Below, in pieces: positions 16,983-26,427 of a stretch of 64,000 nucleotides of DNA. Within the stretch, counting starts at the first letter, position 1, and each line of letters starts with the position of its first letter. Both the position numbers and the translations under genes were made by a program. This DNA is from Barnesiella viscericola DSM 18177 (GTDB lineage: Bacteria; Bacteroidota; Bacteroidia; Bacteroidales; Barnesiellaceae). The stretch covers positions 1,054,001-1,118,000 of the forward strand of contig NZ_CP007034.1 in NCBI RefSeq assembly GCF_000512915.1. The letters run 5' to 3'. The notes beneath the pieces were generated by a model. It was not told where the DNA came from. It made no database searches and was given only the letters and a program-made list of their open reading frames with translations.

Positions 16983-17852
16983 ATGACCAAAAAGATACTG
17001 ATCACCGGCGCCAACGGACAACTGGGCCACGAGATGCGCAACCTCCTGGCCGACGACAGCCGTTTTGAGTGCCGGTTTACCGACGTGGCCGAGCTCGACA
17101 TCTGCGACGCCCAGGCAGTGAGCCGGGCACTGGCCGAGGCCCCGGTGGATTATGTGGTCAACTGCGCCGCCTATACGCAGGTCGACAAGGCCGAGGAGAA
17201 CGTGGAGCTGTGCCGCCGCATCAACGCCGAGGCCGTGGGCAACCTGGCCCGGGCGGCCGCCGCCTGCGGGGCCCGCATGATACACATCTCGACCGACTAC
17301 GTATTCGACGGGCACGGCTATCGCCCCTACACCGAGACGATGCAGCCCCACCCGCAATCGGTCTACGGCTCGACCAAACTCGAAGGGGAAGAGCTGCTCA
17401 CCCGGTATTGCCCCCAAAGCGTCATACTCCGCACCGCCTGGCTCTACTCGCCCTACGGCAACAACTTTGTCAAGACCATGTTGCGGCTGGGGCACGAGCG
17501 CGAGGAGCTGACCGTCGTGGCCGACCAGATAGGCACCCCCACCTGTGCCGCCGACCTGGCCCTTGTCGTCCGAACCGTACTGCTGGCCGACCGCTTCGTG
17601 CCGGGCATCTACCACGTATCCGACGAGGGGGCATGCAGCTGGTACGACTTTGCCGTGGCCATTCACCGGCTGGCCGGCATCACCACCTGCCGGGTGAAAC
17701 CAATCCGCAGCGACGAGTACCCCAGCCGGGCCCGACGCCCCTTTTACAGCGTGCTCGACAAGAGTAAAATCAAACAGACCTACGGGCTCACGTTGCCGCA
17801 CTGGTACGAAAGCCTGTCGCATTGCATAAACCTATTACAAGAAACCCATTAA
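16983..17852 (+). CDS. rfbD: dTDP-4-dehydrorhamnose reductase
   Basis: NADPH-dependent reductase for the final step of dTDP-L-rhamnose synthesis. The 289-residue protein opens with the Rossmann motif ITGANGQLG. It has the extended SDR catalytic pair in STDYVFDG and YGSTKLEGE (Y-x-x-x-K), and the family block [19 protein letters not shown]. The other rml genes are not in this window. It is flanked by the DUF4924 gene (18 bp) and prfC (4 bp). Confidence 0.95.
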   Translation: MTKKILITGANGQLGHEMRNLLADDSRFECRFTDVAELDICDAQAVSRALAEAPVDYVVNCAAYTQVDKAEENVELCRRINAEAVGNLARAAAACGARMIHISTDYVFDGHGYRPYTETMQPHPQSVYGSTKLEGEELLTRYCPQSVILRTAWLYSPYGNNFVKTMLRLGHEREELTVVADQIGTPTCAADLALVVRTVLLADRFVPGIYHVSDEGACSWYDFAVAIHRLAGITTCRVKPIRSDEYPSRARRPFYSVLDKSKIKQTYGLTLPHWYESLSHCINLLQETH

Positions 17853-17856
17853 CATC

Positions 17857-19437
17857 GTGAGTACACTTACAGAGGAAATCAGTAAACGCAGAACATTCGC
17901 CATCATCAGCCACCCCGATGCCGGTAAGACCACTCTTACCGAGAAGTTGCTCCTCTTCGGAGGCGCCATTCACATCGCCGGTGCCGTGAAATCGAACAAA
18001 ATCAAAAAGACAGCCACCTCCGACTGGATGGAGATCGAGAAGCAACGCGGTATATCGGTTGCCACCTCGGTCATGGGCTTCAACTACGGAGACTACAAGA
18101 TAAACATTCTCGACACCCCGGGTCACCAGGATTTTGCCGAGGATACCTACCGCACCCTCACCGCGGTCGACAGCGTCATCATCGTGGTCGATGTGGCCAA
18201 AGGTGTGGAGACCCAGACCCGCAAACTCATGGAGGTGTGCCGCATGCGCAACACCCCGGTGATTGTCTTTGTCAACAAGCTCGACCGCGAAGGGCGCGAC
18301 CCCTTCGACATTCTCGACGAACTGGAATCGGAGTTGAAGATAAACGTGCGCCCGCTCAGCTGGCCCATCAACATCGGCCAGAAGTTCAAGGGGGTCTACA
18401 ACATCTACGAGCAGAACCTCAACCTCTTCACCCCCAACAAGCAGGTGGTGACCGAGCGCATCGAGCTCGATGACGTGAACAGCCCCGAGCTGGAAGAGTA
18501 CATCGGCGAACAGGACGCCGAGAAGCTGCGGGCCGACCTCGAACTCATCGAGGGGGTCTACCCCGAGTTCAGTGTCGACGACTACCTGGCCGCCAAGACG
18601 GCGCCGGTATTCTTCGGGTCGGCACTCAACATGTTCGGTGTGAAGGAGCTGCTCGACTGCTTCGTGAAGATAGCCCCCTCGCCCCGCCCCGTCCAGGCCG
18701 TGGAGCGCGTGGTGCGTCCCGAGGAGGAGAACTTCACCGGCTTCGTCTTCAAGATTCACGCCAACATGGACCCCAACCACCGCAGTTGTATCGCCTTCGT
18801 CAAGGTGTGCTCGGGCAAGTTTGAGCGCAATGCCAACTACAAGCACGTGCGCAGCAACAAGATGATGCGCTTTTCGAGCCCCACGGCCTTCATGGCCCAG
18901 AAGAAATCGGTAGTAGACGAGGCCTACCCCGGCGACATCGTGGGTCTGCCCGATACCGGCAACTTCAAGATAGGCGATACCCTCACCTGCGGCGAAGAGC
19001 TGCACTTCAAGGGTCTGCCCAGCTTCTCACCCGAGATGTTCAAATATATCGAGAACGACGACCCCATGAAGTCGAAACAGCTTAACAAGGGTATCGACCA
19101 GCTCATGGACGAGGGCGTGGCCCAGCTCTTCATCAGCCAGTTCAACGGCCGCAAAATTATCGGCACCGTGGGCCAGTTGCAATTCGAGGTTATCCAGTAC
19201 CGCCTGCTGCACGAGTATGGCGCCCAATGCCGTTGGGTGCCCATCAGCCTCTACAAGGCCTGCTGGATCGAAAGCGACGACCCCGAGGCCCTCGAAGCCT
19301 TCAAAAAACGCAAGCACCAGTTCATGAGCGTCGACCGCGACGGACGCGATGTCTTCATGGCCGACTCGAGCTACGTGCTGCAAATGGCTCAAAACGATTT
19401 CCCCAAGATTAAATTCCACTTTACCTCCGAATTCTGA
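17857..19437 (+). CDS. prfC: Peptide chain release factor 3
   Basis: A translational GTPase that recycles RF1/RF2 after termination. It is 526 residues, the usual length. The G domain shows [10 protein letters not shown] (G1), DTPGHQDF (G3) and NKLDREG (G4), followed by a domain 2 beta barrel and the C-terminal RF3 domain. The start codon is GTG at 17857, 4 bp after the rfbD stop; no better ATG is available without losing the conserved N-terminus. A strong terminator follows at 19466-19511. Confidence 0.95.
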   Translation: MSTLTEEISKRRTFAIISHPDAGKTTLTEKLLLFGGAIHIAGAVKSNKIKKTATSDWMEIEKQRGISVATSVMGFNYGDYKINILDTPGHQDFAEDTYRTLTAVDSVIIVVDVAKGVETQTRKLMEVCRMRNTPVIVFVNKLDREGRDPFDILDELESELKINVRPLSWPINIGQKFKGVYNIYEQNLNLFTPNKQVVTERIELDDVNSPELEEYIGEQDAEKLRADLELIEGVYPEFSVDDYLAAKTAPVFFGSALNMFGVKELLDCFVKIAPSPRPVQAVERVVRPEEENFTGFVFKIHANMDPNHRSCIAFVKVCSGKFERNANYKHVRSNKMMRFSSPTAFMAQKKSVVDEAYPGDIVGLPDTGNFKIGDTLTCGEELHFKGLPSFSPEMFKYIENDDPMKSKQLNKGIDQLMDEGVAQLFISQFNGRKIIGTVGQLQFEVIQYRLLHEYGAQCRWVPISLYKACWIESDDPEALEAFKKRKHQFMSVDRDGRDVFMADSSYVLQMAQNDFPKIKFHFTSEF

Positions 19438-19465
19438 TAACAGCATATAAGGAGGCCCTGTAACA

Positions 19466-19511
19466 AGCGGGTGCGGGAAGAATGATTTCCCGCACCCGCT
19501 CCGTTTTTTTC
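19466..19511 (+). terminator. Terminator of prfC
   Basis: A 14-bp perfect stem (19466-19479 with 19487-19500) is followed by a T-run at 19504-19511. Confidence 0.9.
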
Positions 19512-19733
19512 AGAGGACAAACCCGGGAAAGTTTCTACTCAATTATTTCTTTCCTAAGCTCTTGCCAATCGATTTATCCACATTCCCCGAGTCCCCAAAA
19601 AAGGAGTTCCAATCTGTTAAAATATGCACCTTATATTCTCTCTAAAATAAAAGAATACTCCTTTTACCTGGTCATTTTAGTTAAATATTAACAGATTGAC
19701 CCTACATTATTAAAAAACATAACCTATTCATAA

Positions 19734-19764
19734 CTTGCAATTCCGAATTTTAATATTATATTTG
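19734..19764 (+). promoter_or_regulatory. Promoter of the fimbrial cluster
   Basis: TATATTTG (19757-19764) matches the -7 consensus, with CTTG (19734-19737) 19 bp upstream as a weak -33 box. It lies 25 bp before the DUF3575 gene. The AT-rich stretch from 19512 to 19733 shows no other clear feature. Confidence 0.65.
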
Positions 19765-19789
19765 AGTAGATTTCACAATTTACATCTCC

Positions 19790-20812
19790 ATGAAAAAATA
19801 CGTAACGAGCCTGATGCTATGCCTCCTGATGTTGCCACTCGTGGCACAGACACAGGGCGACACCATCTACCACTTTCGGTTCGAGCCGGGGAACGACGGC
19901 CTCTATACCGCTTACCGAAACAACGGCACCGAGCTGAGCCGTCTGCTCGCGTGCGTAGTACAGAACAAAGAGGCGATACTCGCCGGCACCGTCCCTATTC
20001 AGGTCGACGGCTACTGCAACTCGCTCGACGACGAAACGGAAGCCCGGGCTACGGCCCGTATCCGTTCCAACCGGGTGAAGAGCGAACTCATCACTCGCGA
20101 GGGGCTCACCGAAGCCTGCTTCACCACCCGCCACCACACCTCCGGCGGCGACTATGTGACGGTGCGAATCGTGATTCCGACCTCACCCTCCGAGACCGGG
20201 CCGGAGCAACAGGCCGAGACCGAACGGCTGGCAGCCGAAGCTCAACGAGCCACCGCCGAACAAGAGGCCGAACAGGCCCGACAAGCCGCCAAGCAGCAAC
20301 GCACCGAAGCCTCGCACCCGGCGCACGACTCCTACCACCTCGCCCTGCGGGCCAACCTGCTGCGCTGGGCTACCCTGACACCCGACCTGGGCATCGAATG
20401 GCGCATCTGCCCGTCGTGGGGCATTGCCGTAAACGGCTCGTGGACTTCTTGGACGTGGAGCGACAAGGACCGCCGCTATGCTCTGTGGGAAGTGGCTCCG
20501 GAAGTGCGTTACTATATGGGCGAGAAAAAAGCCTGGTATCTGGGTGCTATGTTCAAGGCCGGACAGTTCAACTACAAGCTCTCCGAAACAGGCAGGCAGG
20601 GCGACCTGATGGGTGGCGGCATCACTGCCGGCTACCAGTTGCGGCTGAACAAGGCATTAGATCTTGATTTCAACCTCGGCTTGGGCTACCTCAATGCAGA
20701 CTATGAGAAATATGAAGTCATCGACGGTGTGCGCGTGCGCCGCGGCAACGAGACAAAGGACTGGTGGGGCCCCATCAATGCCGGTGTGACATTGGTATGG
20801 AAGTTATTCTAA
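19790..20812 (+). CDS. DUF3575-type outer membrane protein of fimbrial locus
   Basis: A 340-residue exported protein with a signal peptide (MKKYVTSLMLCLLMLPLVAQT). An OmpA-like N-terminal region (residues 25-135) is followed by a Q/E/A-rich coiled-coil linker (about 145-182). The C-terminal half is a beta-barrel-like DUF3575 domain (LRANLLRWATLTPDLGIEW to LVWKLF). Such proteins precede Mfa2-like and fimbrillin genes in Bacteroidales and are thought to serve in surface assembly. Here it is first in the cluster and 16 bp upstream of the Mfa2-like gene. Confidence 0.85.
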   Translation: MKKYVTSLMLCLLMLPLVAQTQGDTIYHFRFEPGNDGLYTAYRNNGTELSRLLACVVQNKEAILAGTVPIQVDGYCNSLDDETEARATARIRSNRVKSELITREGLTEACFTTRHHTSGGDYVTVRIVIPTSPSETGPEQQAETERLAAEAQRATAEQEAEQARQAAKQQRTEASHPAHDSYHLALRANLLRWATLTPDLGIEWRICPSWGIAVNGSWTSWTWSDKDRRYALWEVAPEVRYYMGEKKAWYLGAMFKAGQFNYKLSETGRQGDLMGGGITAGYQLRLNKALDLDFNLGLGYLNADYEKYEVIDGVRVRRGNETKDWWGPINAGVTLVWKLF

Positions 20813-20828
20813 CTCGGAGGAATCGAAT

Positions 20829-21665
20829 ATGAAAGCAAGACAATATATAAATGTGATGGGAATGGCAGCCGCCGTGCTGCTCTCTTCCTGCGTGAAGGAC
20901 ACACTCTATGACACGCCGCATCCCGACAAGGGAGCTGTCACCGTCAGTCTGACGGGACTGTCGGCAGACGATAACTATGTACTCGACATCGACGGGAAGG
21001 TGGCCGACATCACCGGCTCGCCTTTTACCTACCCCGACCTGCTCGCTCCGGGAACATACCGTATGGTGGTCTATAACCGCGTGGAAGGTTTCACCTTCCA
21101 CGGACGGACGGCACGGGTCAATGCCCACACGGACGGGACCTCGGTCATTCCCCTGCCGGGCTATCTGAAGACCGTCAGTCAGGAGATAACCGTAACAGCT
21201 GACGACACGCTGCGTGTCAATGCCGTTCCGGTGCAGCGTGTACGTGACCTGCAACTGGAACTGGAAGTGACACAGGGACGCCCCGAACTGATACAGAACG
21301 TGACCGCCACCCTCAGCGGCATAGCCGGAATTTTTGACATGGAGAAGGGACAGACCATCGGCGAACCTGTCTCCACGGTCTTCTCCTTCACCCGTGACGG
21401 CAGCAAGCTCACGGCCGACGCCCGCCTGTTAGGAACCATGGGAGCCGTGCAGACGCTGGTGCTGGACATCGTCTTCACCGATGGCGGACGCACACAGCAC
21501 ACGGAAGTCGACCTGACGGAAGCCCTTGCCGACTTCAACGGCAACATGACCACCGCCTACCGGGTAACCGGTACATTGGAGACCCCCGTCGGCATGGAGG
21601 AATGCAACGCCGAGATCACCGATTGGGAAGAGGTGGAAGGTGGCAATGCCAGTGCCACGCTGTAA
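20829..21665 (+). CDS. FimB/Mfa2-like fimbrial anchor lipoprotein
   Basis: A 278-residue lipoprotein; the lipobox LLSSC places the acylated cysteine near residue 21. Two beta-rich domains follow, a pattern of Mfa2/FimB (DUF5119-like) anchors that hold and length-limit major fimbriae at the cell surface. The end (EITDWEEVEGGNA) matches the typical final strand. It is coupled to the DUF3575 gene and precedes two fimbrillin-type genes. The assignment rests on context and fold pattern, not a catalytic motif. Confidence 0.75.
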   Translation: MKARQYINVMGMAAAVLLSSCVKDTLYDTPHPDKGAVTVSLTGLSADDNYVLDIDGKVADITGSPFTYPDLLAPGTYRMVVYNRVEGFTFHGRTARVNAHTDGTSVIPLPGYLKTVSQEITVTADDTLRVNAVPVQRVRDLQLELEVTQGRPELIQNVTATLSGIAGIFDMEKGQTIGEPVSTVFSFTRDGSKLTADARLLGTMGAVQTLVLDIVFTDGGRTQHTEVDLTEALADFNGNMTTAYRVTGTLETPVGMEECNAEITDWEEVEGGNASATL

Positions 21666-21675
21666 GTTCCACACA

Positions 21676-21925
21676 CCGCTCGGGTCACCCCGCACTACGA
21701 TGCGGGGTCCAGCGAGGGGCCGCAAGGGACAAGTGCCGCTGCCGGTATTTCCTGGATACCGCGTCGAAGCGCGGTATGACGTGGTAGTCACCCTGCACCC
21801 GATGCGGAGTCCAGCGAGGGGCCGCAAAGGACAAGTGCCGCAGACAGTATTCCTGGATACCGCGTCGCAGCACCGGGTCACCCCGCACCCGATGCGGGGT
21901 CCAGAAAAAGGGAAGACGGTGCATT
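21676..21925. repeat. Palindromic repeat block 1 in the fimbrial cluster
   Basis: Five or more copies of the CTGGA-stem-TGAC family in alternating orientation fill the spacer between the Mfa2-like and fimbrillin genes. The stems differ: CCCCGCA/TGCGGGG near 21690, TACCGCG/CGCGGTA near 21757-21780, CACCCGATGCGG-type near 21800, and CCCCGCA/TGCGGGG near 21882-21900. The linker GGCCGCAA.GGACAAGTGCCG recurs between copies. Confidence 0.75.
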
Positions 21926-21984
21926 CATTTGCCGGTATTCCTGGAATGACCGAGAAGAAAAGAAATATATAAACAAATAAAAAT

Positions 21985-22869
21985 ATGAAGACAAGATTTT
22001 TTGCTTTCGCAGCGCTGGCATTGACACTTGCCGCCTGCAACAACGACAACGAGAACCTGAATGACGGCCCGGTAGCCGCCAAGTTTATCGCTGACATTAC
22101 GCCCGCTACCCGCGTCAATTCGGAAGGAACCGACTGGACCGAAGGTGACCGCATCGGCGTCACCGGCGCAGGCTTTACCAACGTGCCCTACAAGAGAGAG
22201 AACGGTAAGTTCGTGACCGACGGTACGGTCATCTATTTTGACGACACCGAAACGAAGACCTTTAATGCCTACTATCCGTATCAGTCTGACGGCGGAACGG
22301 TGACCGTCAACACCGCAGCCGACAAGCAGGGCCCCGGCATCGACTTCCTCTTTGCCTCGGGAGCGAAGGGAAGCACCCGCAGCCCGGAGGTGAGCTTCAC
22401 CGACAAAACCGACAAAGGCGGTGAAGACAACTCCTTCCACCACCGCATGAGTCTCATCAAATTCACCTTCAAGCCAGGCTACGGCCTCATTTTCAACGGA
22501 ATGGAACCTGCTGACTACACGTTGGACGGACTGAAGCACGAAGGCACTTTCGACACGGCTACCGGAACGACTGCCGTAACCGCAGCCGTCGAATCGCCGA
22601 TTACCATGCAGCTGGGCGGTGCCACCACTTCGCAAGTCATCATTCTCCCGCAGGGAGTGACCACCTCTCTTGACCTTAAAGTGTCTTTCAACGGACTGGA
22701 CTATACAACCACACTGCCGAATCCATCCAAGCCCGAAGCGAATCAGTTCTCCGCAGGCTATGCCTACACCTATAACATCACGCTCAACAACAAGGGCATC
22801 ACGGTGGAAGAACCGGAGATTACCCCGTGGGAACCCGGAAATTCGAACGATGTAAGCATCACGCTGTAA
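21985..22869 (+). CDS. Fimbrillin-family lipoprotein
   Basis: A 294-residue lipoprotein with lipobox TLAAC at residue 18. The mature part starts with the fimbrillin-family pattern ATRVNSEGTDWTEGDRIGV, followed by VIYFDDTETKTFNAYYPYQ near residue 85 and the final strand YAYTYNITLNNKGITVEEPEI with ITPWEPG. This matches Bacteroidales fimbrillins (Mfa/BT2262-like) that are polymerised on the surface after proteolytic cleavage. It is flanked on both sides by palindromic repeat blocks. Confidence 0.87.
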   Translation: MKTRFFAFAALALTLAACNNDNENLNDGPVAAKFIADITPATRVNSEGTDWTEGDRIGVTGAGFTNVPYKRENGKFVTDGTVIYFDDTETKTFNAYYPYQSDGGTVTVNTAADKQGPGIDFLFASGAKGSTRSPEVSFTDKTDKGGEDNSFHHRMSLIKFTFKPGYGLIFNGMEPADYTLDGLKHEGTFDTATGTTAVTAAVESPITMQLGGATTSQVIILPQGVTTSLDLKVSFNGLDYTTTLPNPSKPEANQFSAGYAYTYNITLNNKGITVEEPEITPWEPGNSNDVSITL

Positions 22870-22874
22870 GCCCT

Positions 22875-23160
22875 ACATACCGCTCGGGTCACCCCGCACT
22901 ACGATGCGCTCCGGGTCACCCCGCACTACGATGCGGGGTCCAGTGCGGGAGCAAGGATCAAGTGCCACTGCCGGTATTTCTGGATACCGCGTCGAAGCGC
23001 GGTATGACGGGGAAGTCACCCCGCACCACGATGCGGGGTCCAGCGAGGGAGCAAGGATCAAGTGCCACTGCCGGTATTTCTGGATACCGCGTCGAAGCGC
23101 GGTATGACGGGGAGCACCGCATCAAGTGCGGAATGACCGGGAGGGTATCCCTAGATTCCT
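22875..23160. repeat. Palindromic repeat block 2 in the fimbrial cluster
   Basis: Six to seven copies of the same family: three CCCCGCA/TGCGGGG hairpins (near 22890, 22918-22940 and 23018-23040), two TACCGCG/CGCGGTA hairpins (near 22982-23010 and 23082-23110) and one CCGCATCAAGTGCGGAATGACC copy. A 100-bp unit is repeated nearly identically at about 22910-23010 and 23010-23110. Confidence 0.8.
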
Positions 23161-23204
23161 AAAATGACATAGAAGAAAAAAGAAATATATAAACAAATAA
23201 TAAG

Positions 23205-25034
23205 ATGAAAACAAGACTATTTACACTCACCGCGCTGCTACTTGCCACGGCAGCCTGCACGAAGGACGAACTGGCGGACGGTGACCGTCTGCCCGAAGGA
23301 CAATACCCGCTGGAGATAGCCCGCATCACCCTCGGCGTGGAGGGAGGCGAGGCGCAGCCGTGGGGCGCACCGCAGACCCGCGTCAGCGAGAACGGGGACG
23401 GCACGGGCAGCGTGTTCGACGCAGGCGACCGGTTCGCCGTGCAGATAAACGCCGAGGAGGGCATCTACATCGTGCAGGACGACGAATCCATCAAAGCCGA
23501 GTCACCCCTGTACTGGAGCGACTCCGGCGAACACACCGTCACCGCCTGGTACCCCGCCACGGGCGGCACCCTCGACCTCAGCGACCAAAGCCAAAGTCTT
23601 GCCTACCTGCTGGGCGGCTCGGGCACGGGCGACTACCTGACACCCGTCACGCTGACCTTTGCCCACCGTCTGGCCAAGGTGCGCGTCACGCCCACCGGCG
23701 ATGCGCTCGGCGAAGTGCAGAGCCTCCAGCTCTATACCTACACACAGTGTACTTATGAAAAGGGCACGGTAGTGCAAGGCTCGCAAGAGGGCTGGATAGA
23801 GATGAAGCGGTGCGAATATACCGAGAACGGCGTCTCCTTCACCTGTTGGGAGGCGAATGTGGTGCCCGGCTACGAGATAACCAAGCTGATGGCGAACAAC
23901 GACAACAAGGAACGCGACCTCTCCACCACCATCACCCCCGAGGCGGGCAGCTACTACAACATCACGCTGGATAAGGACAAGGGATATACCGACGACGGAC
24001 AGGGCAACTACACCGTGACCTCCGCCGATGGCCTGAAGAACATCGCCAAGCTGGTGAACGAACAATGGAATTTAGGCATCAATATCACCCTGACGGCCGA
24101 CATCGACCTCTCGGGCATCGACTGGACACCGATAGGCATAGACTATAACCACCAATACAAAGGCACCTTCAACGGCGGCGGCCATACCATCACGGGGCTG
24201 ACCGTTACGACGAGTGACCAATATGCGGGCCTGTTCGGCTACATCGGCTCCGGCGGCACGGTGAAGGACGTGACGCTGGAGGGCGTGCAGATAGCAACCA
24301 CTCACAGCGTGGGCGATGCCGGCGGCGTGGCGGGATATAGCTATGGCAACATTGAAAACTGCTCGGTGTCGGGCAGCGTCAGCGGCAGCGGCATGAACGG
24401 CATTGCGGGCGGTGTAGTAGGCTTCCAAGTGGGCGGTTCCCTTACCGGATGCAGCTCCTCGGCCACAGTGAATGCCGGGAATACAGCCGGCGGCGTGGCA
24501 GGTACGACGAATAATGGTGCCTCCCTGACCGCCTGCTATGCCACGGGCGACGTGACCCTTGTAAGTAACGATATAGGCACCTATTTTGCCGGCGGTGTGG
24601 TGGGAAGCAACGGCTCATCCAGCACCCTCAAAGCCTGCTATGCCTGGGGCAGCGTGACCGGTAGCGGAAGCGGCACCGTCTATGTAGGCGGCGTAACGGG
24701 AACCAACGATTGTGGCACCCTGACTGCCTGCTACCATGCCAAAGGGACTGTCAAAGGCTCGGACGGAGCCACAGACGGAGCCACAGGCGGCGTGGCGGGA
24801 CGGAACTTCAAGGGCCTCATGCCGTATGGCGGTATCATCACCGCCTGCTACTGGGGAGACAACGGCCAGGAACAAGGCATCGGTGAAGACCAGGTAGGCA
24901 CCGGCGGAACCACGATGGTGACGGACAGCAACTGGTCAGGAGCCAAGGATGCCATGAACGACGCCCTGCAAAGTGCAGGCTCAGAGTGGCAGTACGAACT
25001 CACCGGAGCATTGCCAACATTGAAGGAACAGTGA
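23205..25034 (+). CDS. Fimbrillin-type lipoprotein with GLUG adhesin repeats
   Basis: A 609-residue lipoprotein with lipobox ATAAC at residue 18. Residues 35-265 resemble a fimbrillin domain (VFDAGDRFAVQINAEEG, AWYPATGG, final YYNITLDKDKGYTDDG). From about residue 270 a module with the pattern YTVTSADGLKNIAKLVNE is followed by GLUG-type repeats, for example YAGLFGYIGSGGTVKDV, VGDAGGVAGYSYGNIENC, GIAGGVVGFQVGGSLTGC and YVGGVTGTNDCGTLTAC. GLUG repeats form beta-solenoids in adhesins. The fusion suggests a tip or accessory adhesin of the fimbria, which is an inference. Confidence 0.85.
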   Translation: MKTRLFTLTALLLATAACTKDELADGDRLPEGQYPLEIARITLGVEGGEAQPWGAPQTRVSENGDGTGSVFDAGDRFAVQINAEEGIYIVQDDESIKAESPLYWSDSGEHTVTAWYPATGGTLDLSDQSQSLAYLLGGSGTGDYLTPVTLTFAHRLAKVRVTPTGDALGEVQSLQLYTYTQCTYEKGTVVQGSQEGWIEMKRCEYTENGVSFTCWEANVVPGYEITKLMANNDNKERDLSTTITPEAGSYYNITLDKDKGYTDDGQGNYTVTSADGLKNIAKLVNEQWNLGINITLTADIDLSGIDWTPIGIDYNHQYKGTFNGGGHTITGLTVTTSDQYAGLFGYIGSGGTVKDVTLEGVQIATTHSVGDAGGVAGYSYGNIENCSVSGSVSGSGMNGIAGGVVGFQVGGSLTGCSSSATVNAGNTAGGVAGTTNNGASLTACYATGDVTLVSNDIGTYFAGGVVGSNGSSSTLKACYAWGSVTGSGSGTVYVGGVTGTNDCGTLTACYHAKGTVKGSDGATDGATGGVAGRNFKGLMPYGGIITACYWGDNGQEQGIGEDQVGTGGTTMVTDSNWSGAKDAMNDALQSAGSEWQYELTGALPTLKEQ

Positions 25035-25039
25035 ACCGT

Positions 25040-25325
25040 CGGGCATCGTGTCACCCCGCACCACGATGCGGGGTCCAGAGAGAGGCCTCTTGTGGGTATT
25101 GCCTTTGCCAGTATTCCTAGATTCCGCATCAAGTGCGGAATGACGTAAAGCACCGCGTCGAGGCGCGGTATGACGAGGTGACGGGGTCCAGTGTGTGAGT
25201 CACCCCGCACCACGATGCGGGGTCCAGTACGGGGCCGCAAAGGACAAGTGCCGCTGCCGATATTCCCTGGATTCCGCATCAAGTGCGGAATGACGTGAAG
25301 CACCGCATCAAGTGCGGAATGACCG
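25040..25325. repeat. Palindromic repeat block 3 after the fimbrial cluster
   Basis: About seven copies: CCCCGCA/TGCGGGG near 25053-25077 and 25204-25228, TTCCGCA/TGCGGAA near 25120-25145, 25270-25295 and 25302-25324, and GCGTCGAGGCGCGGTATGACG near 25150-25172. The TTCCGC-stem variant is more frequent here than in the other blocks. Confidence 0.75.
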
Positions 25326-25354
25326 AATTATCGCAGTATGGAGCAAAAAAAGAG

Positions 25355-25390
25355 CAAAAAGGCGGAGGAAAAATCCTCCGCCTTTTCTTC
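25355..25390. terminator. Bidirectional terminator between fimbrial cluster and beta-propeller gene
   Basis: GGCGGAGGA (25361-25369) pairs with TCCTCCGCC (25374-25382). It is preceded by an A-run and followed by CCTTTTCTTC, so it can act on both strands. Confidence 0.85.
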
Positions 25391-25409
25391 GACCTTATGT
25401 AAAACTACC

Positions 25410-26303
25410 TCACTCACTGATAACTACCACCCGACTGTTGGGCAGGTCGGGGATATAGACATGTTGGTCGATGACTGTAATATCGGCAGGTCCCACCAGC
25501 GGTTGGTCCAGCGAGATAGATACCGGGGTAACCGTTCCGGTATTCAGGTCGACCCGGCTCAGCCCGGCGGGGGCCCAGTTGGTGATATAGAGGGCGGTGC
25601 TGTCGGACGAGAAGGCGATGCCGTCGTATTGTCCCGGGGTCTCGATGACTTTCTCCAAGGCGGGAGCGGCCACATCGGCCACACGATAGATGGTATGCTG
25701 GGGCTGGGTATTGCCGTCGGCGGGATAGGAGGCGATATAGAGCGACTGTCCGTCGGCGAGCAGTCCGTTGGGACCGGGCACCGTGAACCACTCGACGGGG
25801 TTGCCGAGGTGCTCCATGTCGCTGATGTCGATCTTGAAAATCTTGTCGGCATTGGTCACCGAGGCGTAAAGGGTGTCACCCACGGCAGCGAGGTCGTTGG
25901 CAAAGAGGCAGCCCTCGGGCAAGGTGAGGGTGCGGGGAGCGGCCTCACGATTGTCCAGATTGTAAACGAGGATTTTGTTTACATCGCACACAAAGAGATG
26001 ACCTTTGCCGATATACATGCCCTTGGGGGCCGAGAGGTTGCCGTCGGCAGGAATGAAGGTCGAGGTTTTCCCCTCTTTATAATACAGAATATAGCCTTTG
26101 CCCTCGGTATTGAGGGGGTTCAACTGCTCGGTGCCGAAGTTGGCGATGAGCATACCGCCATCGTAGGGGTAGGTGCTTTCGCAAAAGCGGATTCCGTCTT
26201 GAACCACCGTGGGTGCTTGCGACTCGGCCTTTTGTTTTTGTGTACCACAGGCCAACAGAAGAAACGAGAGGCCCATGCAGGCCATGCTAACCATTTTTTT
26301 CAT
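25410..26303 (-). CDS. SMP-30/gluconolactonase-like beta-propeller lipoprotein
   Basis: A 297-residue lipoprotein (lipobox LLLAC) with repeated beta-propeller blades of the SMP-30/NHL type. Examples are GMYIGKGHLFVCDVNKILVYNL, NGLLADGQSLYIASY, YDGIAFSSDSTALYITNW and ITVIDQHVYIPDLPN. A sugar lactonase or binding role is possible, but metal-binding residues cannot be assigned with confidence. The frame is open to 26345, but ATG 26303 starts the signal peptide. It diverges from a LysR gene, the usual context for LysR-controlled genes. Confidence 0.8.
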   Translation of the reverse strand: MKKMVSMACMGLSFLLLACGTQKQKAESQAPTVVQDGIRFCESTYPYDGGMLIANFGTEQLNPLNTEGKGYILYYKEGKTSTFIPADGNLSAPKGMYIGKGHLFVCDVNKILVYNLDNREAAPRTLTLPEGCLFANDLAAVGDTLYASVTNADKIFKIDISDMEHLGNPVEWFTVPGPNGLLADGQSLYIASYPADGNTQPQHTIYRVADVAAPALEKVIETPGQYDGIAFSSDSTALYITNWAPAGLSRVDLNTGTVTPVSISLDQPLVGPADITVIDQHVYIPDLPNSRVVVISE

Positions 26304-26342
26304 GAATCTTTGAAAGTGTTTGTTTGTCTTATAAATTTGGAA

Positions 26343-26379
26343 CAAATCTAATGCAATGCAAACTATTTGTCTATATTTG
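26343..26379. promoter_or_regulatory. Divergent promoter region, beta-propeller gene and LysR gene
   Basis: On the minus strand TAGATTTG (26350-26343) serves the beta-propeller gene. On the plus strand TATATTTG (26372-26379) serves the LysR gene. The two -7 boxes are about 22 bp apart, so a LysR dimer bound here could affect both. Confidence 0.6.
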
Positions 26380-26427
26380 CAAAACTCATTTTTTCAATAA
26401 GATCTATCGATAAAACCGATTAAGAAA

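Noticed and set aside
22875-23160. CRISPR-like array
   Set aside because: The repeats are in both orientations, stems vary, spacers are unequal and themselves repeated, and no cas genes are nearby.
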